NCBI GenBank assembly: GCA_023134875.1 | Contig: JAGLUH010000133.1 | Coordinates: forward strand, 1 to 8,068 | Direction: 5' to 3' | Source of the DNA: Candidatus Zixiibacteriota bacterium | Lineage (GTDB): Bacteria; Zixibacteria; MSB-5A5; CAIYYT01 | DNA: 8,068 nt | Notes under the pieces: generated by a model | The model's database searches: none | The model's input: the letters and a program-made list of their open reading frames with translations, nothing else | Told to the model about the DNA's origin: nothing | Translations under genes and position numbers: made by a program | Part shown: piece by piece, positions 1 through 4,270 of the stretch | Position numbering within the stretch: the first letter of the stretch is position 1 | Layout of the letters: every line of letters begins with the position of its first letter

Positions 1-2
1 TC

Positions 3-173
3 GTTGAGAACGAGGACATATCCGTTGCCTTACGCGCAGGTGACATCTTCGAGATTCTCGAGCGCATCATCGACTTCCGCAAATCAACTGCAAGTGCTGC
101 CATTGCGCTCGTAGACGGGGCTCTCAAAGCAACAGAAAAGCTCCCCCAACTGCCCCCCCGAAAAATCTCTTGA
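3..173 (+). CDS. C-terminal end of an unrecognised protein (5' partial)
   Basis: Reading from base 3, 56 sense codons run to a TGA at 171-173. The gene starts before the window. The visible end contains an amphipathic stretch (GDIFEILERIIDF) followed by an alanine-rich helix-like segment (STASAAIALVDGALKA) and a short proline/basic tail ending PPRKIS. The other two + frames are closed early, and the composition looks like that of a normal coding region. I do not recognise the family, and no catalytic motif is visible. Its stop codon overlaps the -35 element of the candidate promoter for the downstream genes, so it probably ends the preceding transcription unit. Confidence 0.6.
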   Translation, partial: VENEDISVALRAGDIFEILERIIDFRKSTASAAIALVDGALKATEKLPQLPPRKIS

Positions 174-200
174 CGCACGCGCGCCGTAGCGTGCTATGTT
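170..200 (+). promoter_or_regulatory. Candidate sigma70-type promoter
   Basis: TTGACG at 170-175 matches five of six bases of the -35 consensus. TATGTT at 195-200 matches four of six of the -10 consensus and is preceded by TGC at 192-194, an extended -10 (TGn). The spacer is 19 nt, which is long, but the extended -10 may compensate. Transcription would start near 206-209 and read into the nuclease gene and the genes after it. The -35 overlaps the stop codon of the upstream gene. This is the only convincing promoter-like pair I see in the window. Confidence 0.45.
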
Positions 201-226
201 TCACTTGAACAGCAAGGCCGAAAAGC

Positions 227-340
227 ATGTCAGTGCAGAGGACCCCCCTCCTCCTCCGCATCCGAAAAAACACAAAGGTGCGTACGTCCCCTAAAGGGAG
301 TTTCGACAACCCTCCCCCTACGGCATGGACGTTGTGCTGA
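227..340 (+). CDS. Possible 37-codon leader or small ORF
   Basis: ATG at 227 opens a 37-codon ORF ending in TGA at 338-340. An AAGG at 214-217, 9 nt upstream, could serve as a ribosome-binding site. The ORF would begin about 20 nt after the predicted transcription start and end 4 nt before the hairpin at 345-381, a layout reminiscent of leader peptides that control a downstream structure. The predicted peptide (MSVQRTPLLLRIRKNTK..., ending NPPPTAWTLC) is basic and proline-rich and has no recognised domain. It shows no strong run of one amino acid that would suggest classical attenuation. It could be a real small phage protein, a leader, or chance. Confidence 0.3.
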   Translation: MSVQRTPLLLRIRKNTKVRTSPKGSFDNPPPTAWTLC

Positions 341-344
341 AACC

Positions 345-381
345 GAGCGGGGCGTCGGACGCTGTTCCCGGCGCCCCGCTC
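345..381 (+). promoter_or_regulatory. Strong hairpin in the 5' leader of the nuclease gene
   Basis: GAGCGGGGCG at 345-354 is perfectly complementary to CGCCCCGCTC at 372-381. The stem extends inward by a G-T wobble and three more pairs (355-358 with 368-371), giving about 14 bp around a 9-nt loop. It is followed by AACTTTCTTTC, which is not a proper T-run, then GGAG at 393-396 and the ATG at 402. With no U-tract, a rho-independent terminator is doubtful. A structure affecting mRNA stability or translation of the next gene, or a protein-binding site, fits better. The hairpin at 4205-4250 sits in the same position relative to its gene. Confidence 0.6.
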
Positions 382-401
382 AACTTTCTTTCGGAGCCGC
401 T

Positions 402-1187
402 ATGCCGAAGAAACCGCCACCCAAGCCTACTTTGAGTACGTCTCGAATGTCCTGCTTCCTTCAGTGCACGCGAAAGCACCGATACCAGTACGTCGACAAA
501 ATCAAGACCATGAGTACAGGCGCACTCGTCCTTGGCAACCATTTCCATAAAGGCCTTGAGCTCAATTACGCACAGAAAATACGGACAGAAAAAGACCTAC
601 CCGTAGAAAAGATTACCGACTACTTCCGCAAGACATTCGGGCGGGCAATTAATGCCGACAACGTGCAACTCGACCCAACCGAAACCGTGGAAGGTCTCAC
701 CGAACTCGGTTGCCGAATGCTCGAGACTCATCACAAGTTCATTGCGCATACGGTTCAACCGCTGTTCGTCGAGAAGAACTTCCGATGCTCCCTGGGCGAG
801 GGTTTCCCCTTCGACCTCACGGGCAGGTGGGATCTGATTGATATAGGCTACGTGATCGTTGACAACAAGACATACGGACGCCCACCAAAGCAGGAATGGC
901 TTGACCGTGATCTTCAGATGTCTGTCTACAGCCTCGCCTTCCGACTGACATTCGGAGAGATCGAGGCCGGTCTACGAATCGACGCAGTGACGAAGGCGAA
1001 GACACCTCGAGTTCTACGCCTCTACACGCACCGCACCGACAACGACGCCAAATGGCTACTCGGACAAATAGAATGTGTCGCTGCGGCAATCCTGAAAGGA
1101 GTTGACTACCCGCAGAACGACAGTCCCCTGTGTTCGCCGCAATACTGTGGCTACTGGAATCTCTGTAAAGTAGAAAGAAGGTACTGA
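402..1187 (+). CDS. PD-(D/E)XK nuclease, Cas4/RecB-like, with probable Fe-S cluster
   Basis: This is a 261-residue exonuclease-type protein predicted to cut or resect DNA ends during phage recombination or replication. Visible motifs run in the RecB/Cas4 order: an N-terminal S-x-S-R-M-x-x-F-x-x-C-T-R-K-H segment at about 12-26; G-x-x-F-H-K-G-L-E with His49; G-R-W-D with Asp144; V-I-V-D-N-K-T with Asp154 and Lys156, the core D-x-K; and D-L-Q-M-S-V-Y with Gln172. Cys22 plus a C-terminal trio (Cys244, Cys249, Cys255) matches the four-cysteine arrangement that holds a 4Fe-4S cluster in Cas4 and AddB. The length is normal for a stand-alone domain. The start is supported by GGAG at 393-396, 5 nt upstream. 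It is the first gene of the cluster and its stop lies 3 nt before the next ATG. With no cas genes nearby, a phage recombination role is preferred over CRISPR adaptation. Confidence 0.85.
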   Translation: MPKKPPPKPTLSTSRMSCFLQCTRKHRYQYVDKIKTMSTGALVLGNHFHKGLELNYAQKIRTEKDLPVEKITDYFRKTFGRAINADNVQLDPTETVEGLTELGCRMLETHHKFIAHTVQPLFVEKNFRCSLGEGFPFDLTGRWDLIDIGYVIVDNKTYGRPPKQEWLDRDLQMSVYSLAFRLTFGEIEAGLRIDAVTKAKTPRVLRLYTHRTDNDAKWLLGQIECVAAAILKGVDYPQNDSPLCSPQYCGYWNLCKVERRY

Positions 1188-1190
1188 CCG

Positions 1191-2273
1191 ATGGTTGCCG
1201 CTAAGCCAAAAACGAACGTAACGCTTCCGAAGAAGACTGAACCGAAGCCGAAGAAGGTCGTCTTCAGCAAGTGCCCCTTCATGGCAAGGAGTGACACACC
1301 TGCCCGGCTCAAGCTGTTTCTATGGGGAGTCACCGGCGTACGAAAAACCCGGACGGCTCTGGCCTTCCCGAAGCCCGCCGTGATCGCTCTCGAGCCTGGT
1401 ACGGACTGGTTCAGGAAAGAATTCGACTTCGCCGAGTTTCCCGCAGGGAGTGCCGACGAGGTCGAAGGCGCGGTCGACTGGCTCGCCAACAACAAGCACC
1501 CGTATCTGACCCTGATCATCGACCCGATCTCGATTTTCTGGGACATGCTTCAAAAGAAGTGGTCGGACATCTTCATGGTCCGCAAGCGTGGCTCCAAGGG
1601 CTTCAAGTTCGACTTCTTCGAGATGTCCCCCCTGGACTGGAAGCCGATCAAGGCAGAGTTCAAGGAGTTCATCGGCAAGTTGACGGCCCTCGACATGCAC
1701 ATTGTGGTGATTGCCCGTGAGAAGGACCAGTACGGCGACGGCGAAATGATGAGGAAGGTTGGTGTCACCTTCGACGGCGAAAAGAATTCTCCGTACGCGT
1801 TCGACGAGGTCATCCGCCTGTACAAGGGCGACAACGACAAGACCATGGGATTCGTCACCAAAGACCGCGCGGGCAAGCTTCCCAAGGGCGAGTTCGAATG
1901 CACGTATGAATTGATCGCCAAAGCGTTCGGGATCGAGTACCTCGAGCGACCAAAAGCCCCGAAGGCCACGAAGCCCGCAGCAACCAAGCCGACCGCAAGT
2001 AAGAAAGGAACTAAGCCGACCAAACCGCCCACGACAACTACGCCAAAGGACACGCCCATTCCCAACCCGCCCGCAGACCCCCCCCCGGGTCTCGCCACCG
2101 CTCAGCAGCAGAAGGACATCAAGGGCTTCTGCGATGCCCTAGGCATCCCGGACGCGCAGCTCACGAAACGCTTAAAGGCCTACGACGCTGTTTCACTCGC
2201 CACACTCAGCATGGCCAACGCCGACATTATCATCGGCAAGCTCGAGGCAGCCGTCGCGGCCAAGACCGTGTAG
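1191..2273 (+). CDS. RecA-fold P-loop ATPase (Sak4/AAA_24-like) with C-terminal helical domain
   Basis: This 360-residue protein resembles phage nucleotide-binding recombinases of the Sak4/AAA_24 type, which act on ssDNA in strand annealing or exchange. After a Lys/Pro-rich N-terminus (1-24), the core begins at about 38. The Walker A is GVTGVRKT (46-53), in which Arg51 replaces the usual glycine before Lys52. A FPKPAVIALEPG segment (59-70) follows, as in the family. YLTLIIDP (105-112) is the Walker B strand with Asp111, IVVIAREKD (171-179) is a sensor-like strand, and KTMGFVTKDR (217-226) is the late core strand. Residues 253-300 are a disordered Pro/Lys/Thr linker. Residues 301-360 form a small helical domain (TAQQQKDIKGFCDALGI...) like those ending other phage recombination proteins. 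AGAAGG at 1176-1181 supports the start. The DNA role is inferred from family and neighbours. Confidence 0.78.
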   Translation: MVAAKPKTNVTLPKKTEPKPKKVVFSKCPFMARSDTPARLKLFLWGVTGVRKTRTALAFPKPAVIALEPGTDWFRKEFDFAEFPAGSADEVEGAVDWLANNKHPYLTLIIDPISIFWDMLQKKWSDIFMVRKRGSKGFKFDFFEMSPLDWKPIKAEFKEFIGKLTALDMHIVVIAREKDQYGDGEMMRKVGVTFDGEKNSPYAFDEVIRLYKGDNDKTMGFVTKDRAGKLPKGEFECTYELIAKAFGIEYLERPKAPKATKPAATKPTASKKGTKPTKPPTTTTPKDTPIPNPPADPPPGLATAQQQKDIKGFCDALGIPDAQLTKRLKAYDAVSLATLSMANADIIIGKLEAAVAAKTV

Positions 2274-2286
2274 TAGTGCCACAACC

Positions 2287-2327
2287 AGACCGTGAACAGA
2301 CCGTGAACACGTGGACAGACCGCTAAC
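2287..2327 (+). repeat. 11-bp direct repeats in the intergenic gap
   Basis: AGACCGTGAAC occurs twice in perfect tandem (2287-2297 and 2298-2308). A third, diverged copy, AGACCGCTAAC, lies at 2317-2327 after an 8-bp spacer. CCACTAAC at 2328-2335 may be a further partial copy. The second copy and spacer also form a short palindrome, CGTGAACACG (2302-2311). The array fills most of the 77-nt gap between the RecA-like ATPase and the SSB-like gene. Possible roles are an operator for a phage regulator, iteron-like protein sites, or a translational element. It lacks the unit length and spacers of a CRISPR array. Confidence 0.6.
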
Positions 2328-2340
2328 CCACTAACTGATT

Positions 2341-2344
2341 GGAG
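2341..2344 (+). promoter_or_regulatory. Ribosome-binding site fixing the start of the SSB-like gene
   Basis: GGAG lies 6 nt before ATG at 2351. The in-frame TTG at 2339 would put this site inside the coding sequence and has no Shine-Dalgarno of its own, so ATG 2351 is chosen. Confidence 0.7.
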
Positions 2345-2350
2345 CACGAA

Positions 2351-2806
2351 ATGCCCAAGATCAACTTCGCCGAAATTCCCGATGTCGACGTTTACGAACC
2401 CATCCCCGACGGGGACTACCTGTGCATGGTAGCCGACATCGAGGAGAAGAACACCACGCACGGCGACGAGATGTGGCAGATGAAGCTCAAGGTCGCCGAG
2501 GACGGAGAGTACCTCAACCGGGTCATCTTCGACAACATAGTCTTCAGTAAGGCTGCGGAGAAGCGCGTCAAGCTCATCTGCTCACGCTTCGGCCTAGACA
2601 CGTCCGGGAATCTCGACCTGAAGCCGGAACACCTCATCGGCAAGCAGATCATCGTTACTGTCATCACCGGGTCGTATGAGGACGCCCAGGGCGTCGAACG
2701 TCAGCGCAACGAGGTCCCTTTCGCAGGGTACACGCTGGTTGGAAGCGACGAGGACGAGGGTGTCATCACCAACGGACCAGTCGAAGACGACGACATACCC
2801 TTTTAG
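2351..2806 (+). CDS. DUF669-type putative ssDNA-binding protein with SSB-like C-terminal tip
   Basis: This 151-residue protein resembles the phage DUF669 family, small proteins in replication/recombination clusters that are thought to bind ssDNA. The features are an N-terminal INFAEIPDVDVYEPIPDGDYLC segment with alternating strands (4-30), a W-Q-M-K-L-K-V strand (42-48), the region L-N-R-V-I-F-D-N (55-62), a helix covering FSKAAEKRVKLICSRFGL (65-82), HLIGKQIIVTV (94-104), then an acidic tail. The last six residues, DDDIPF (146-151), reproduce the acidic tip by which bacterial SSB recruits partner proteins, which strongly suggests a functional SSB substitute. The fold assignment rests on pattern recognition. 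The stop is 13 nt before the SMC-like gene, whose Shine-Dalgarno begins on the last base of this stop codon, so the two are likely co-translated. Confidence 0.75.
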   Translation: MPKINFAEIPDVDVYEPIPDGDYLCMVADIEEKNTTHGDEMWQMKLKVAEDGEYLNRVIFDNIVFSKAAEKRVKLICSRFGLDTSGNLDLKPEHLIGKQIIVTVITGSYEDAQGVERQRNEVPFAGYTLVGSDEDEGVITNGPVEDDDIPF

Positions 2807-2811
2807 GGAGG
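2806..2811 (+). promoter_or_regulatory. Ribosome-binding site fixing the start of the SMC-like gene
   Basis: GGGAGG, 8 nt before ATG 2820, is the strongest Shine-Dalgarno in the window. It rules out the longer in-frame start at 2676, which would overlap most of the last third of the SSB-like gene and has no comparable site. Confidence 0.8.
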
Positions 2812-2819
2812 CGAATCCA

Positions 2820-4196
2820 ATGGTAGGCAAGACAATTGTCGGGGTCGAGATCAGCAACTTCAAAATGATCAAGGCCATCGACATCGATCTCACGGGCAAG
2901 TCGCTGGCAATCTTTGCCGGCGAGAACGACCAGGGCAAAACATCCATTCTTGATGGACTGACTTCCATATTCTTGGGAAAGACAGCCATCTGTGACCAGC
3001 CCCTTCGTGAGGGGTGCAGGAAAGGGTTCGTAAGGGGAACCCTCAGTGATGGCTCGGTTTACGAGCGTACGTTCACAGCCAAGGGGACTACGCGCCTGAA
3101 GATCAGCGCGCCCGACAACGAGAAACACGGACAGCGGTGGGTCGACAAGCAGATCAGCAAGCTCGGGCTCGATCCAGAGGCGTTCATTCGAGCCAGGCCA
3201 AAGGACCGGGTCAAAATGCTCCTCGACATGACCGGGCGTCGAACTGAGCTCGAGGCGATCGACAGGAAGAGGAAGGTAGCCTACGACAAGCGAACGGACG
3301 TGAACCGGGAACTCAAACGGCTCGAAGCACAGCTCACTACATTGCCCGTGCCGATGGATGACTTGCCCGGCGAGGAGGTGTCGAGCGCCGAGATCATTGC
3401 CGAGATGAAAGCGGCGCAGGAGGTGGGTGAAAGGAACCGGGCTATCGACGCGCAGCAGGAAGCCACCGTCCAAAAATGTCTCGAGGCAGAAGAAGCCCTT
3501 GGTAGAGCTCGCGCGTACATGAAGGAATGCAAGGCCGAAAGGCTCATAACCGAGCACGCCGCCAATAACCAAGAGGATGTTCCCGACATCAGCGAGTTCG
3601 AAACCAAGCTTGCCGGCACCGAAGACCTGAACCGACAGATCCGCGAGAAACAGCAGCGCACACAGGTCCTCCAAGGCATCGGCTCTTTCAAGACCACCAG
3701 CAGCTCCCACACCGACACCATCGAAGCCTACGACGAAGAGAAACGCGAAATCCTCGCATCGGTTGAGCTACCCGTACCAGGGCTTGACTACGACGAGGAC
3801 GACGTGAGCATCAACGGGAAGCCCTTCGACCAGGCTAGCGGTGAACAACAGATCAGGGCCTCGGTGGGAATCGGTTTTGCTCTCCAGCCCGACGACGGAA
3901 TCAAGACCCTGCTCATCCACCACGGCGAAGCGATTCACGAGAACCGGCTGGCTCTCCTCCAGCAACTCGCCGAGGAGCACGGTGGCCAACTCATCATGGC
4001 GCGCGTGGGGACTTGCCCGGGGGCAATCGTGATAGAGGATGGTCGGGTCGCGGGGCACGTGCTCGTAGACCCAGGAAACCTGCAGGAAGAAACGGAGGAG
4101 GCGGACATCGGTGAAGATGCACCAGAAGATCCGAAAGAAAAAGAAGCGGACTCGCCAGCAATCCAAGACTGGGACGATGGCGAACTCCCGTTCTGA
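2820..4196 (+). CDS. Short SMC/RecF-like ATPase with SSB-like C-terminal tip
   Basis: This 458-residue ABC-type ATPase has the SMC/RecF/SbcC split-head plan and is predicted to handle DNA ends or recombination intermediates. The N-terminal head begins V-E-I-S-N-F-K (9-15), with Walker A GENDQGKT (34-41). Residues about 140-245 and 257-315 are charged and helical, forming short coiled-coil arms. There is no C-x-x-C zinc hook, so the protein is much shorter than SbcC or Rad50. The C-terminal head has a signature-like QASGEQQ (338-344) and a Walker B strand K-T-L-L-I-H-H-G-E (362-370), in which His stands where Asp is usual; Glu370 could act as the catalytic acid. Residues 422-458 are an acidic tail ending DDGELPF, similar to the SSB tip of the preceding gene. 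The nuclease three genes upstream is a plausible partner, by analogy with SbcC and SbcD. Confidence 0.75.
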   Translation: MVGKTIVGVEISNFKMIKAIDIDLTGKSLAIFAGENDQGKTSILDGLTSIFLGKTAICDQPLREGCRKGFVRGTLSDGSVYERTFTAKGTTRLKISAPDNEKHGQRWVDKQISKLGLDPEAFIRARPKDRVKMLLDMTGRRTELEAIDRKRKVAYDKRTDVNRELKRLEAQLTTLPVPMDDLPGEEVSSAEIIAEMKAAQEVGERNRAIDAQQEATVQKCLEAEEALGRARAYMKECKAERLITEHAANNQEDVPDISEFETKLAGTEDLNRQIREKQQRTQVLQGIGSFKTTSSSHTDTIEAYDEEKREILASVELPVPGLDYDEDDVSINGKPFDQASGEQQIRASVGIGFALQPDDGIKTLLIHHGEAIHENRLALLQQLAEEHGGQLIMARVGTCPGAIVIEDGRVAGHVLVDPGNLQEETEEADIGEDAPEDPKEKEADSPAIQDWDDGELPF

Positions 4197-4204
4197 ATAG
4201 GCAC

Positions 4205-4250
4205 GTCCCCGGCTGGGTCGGTATACCCCCCCGCCGGCCTAGCCGGGGAC
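4205..4250 (+). promoter_or_regulatory. Long hairpin in the 5' leader of the RecD2-like gene
   Basis: GTCCCCGGCT (4205-4214) pairs perfectly with AGCCGGGGAC (4241-4250). Inner bases 4215-4222 pair with 4233-4240 using three G-T wobbles, for about 18 bp closed by a C-rich 10-nt loop (4223-4232). The sequence after it, AACTTC, is not a U-tract, so an intrinsic terminator is unlikely. It fills most of the 74-nt gap after the SMC-like gene. AGGAG at 4257-4261 follows, then ATG at 4271. The position matches the hairpin before the nuclease gene. Confidence 0.65.
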
Positions 4251-4270
4251 AACTTCAGGAGAACAGCAAA

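Noticed and set aside
345..381. Rho-independent terminator before the nuclease gene
   Set aside because: The stem is strong but is followed by AACTTTCTTTC rather than a T-run, and the next start codon is 20 nt away. A leader structure fits better.
318..548. Short - strand open frames around the start of the nuclease gene
   Set aside because: They run across the hairpin and the nuclease coding start, with no ribosome site or recognisable protein pattern.
402..1187. Reading the nuclease as a CRISPR Cas4
   Set aside because: No cas1, cas2 or repeat array is present. The motifs are equally typical of phage RecB-type exonucleases, and all neighbours are recombination genes.
1550..2098. 182-codon open frame on the - strand with a glycine/valine-rich start
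   Set aside because: It is the antisense shadow of the Pro/Lys/Thr-rich linker and ATPase core. The low-complexity start mirrors the linker.
2287..2335. CRISPR-like or tRNA-like array in the 77-nt gap
   Set aside because: Units are only 11 bp, two are in direct tandem without a spacer, and no cloverleaf can be drawn.
2339..2350. TTG start four codons upstream of the SSB-like gene
   Set aside because: There is no ribosome site before it, and GGAG at 2341-2344 is correctly spaced for ATG 2351.
2676..2819. N-terminal extension of the SMC-like ATPase
   Set aside because: It overlaps the last third of the SSB-like gene in another frame, lacks the family's N-terminal pattern, and a strong GGGAGG precedes ATG 2820.
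2766..3710. 314-codon open frame on the - strand
   Set aside because: It lies antisense to the SMC-like ATPase, has no convincing motif, and its length is explained by the skewed codon use of the real gene.
4205..4250. Rho-independent terminator between the SMC-like and RecD2 genes
   Set aside because: There is no T-run after the stem, and the Shine-Dalgarno of the next gene follows within 7 nt.
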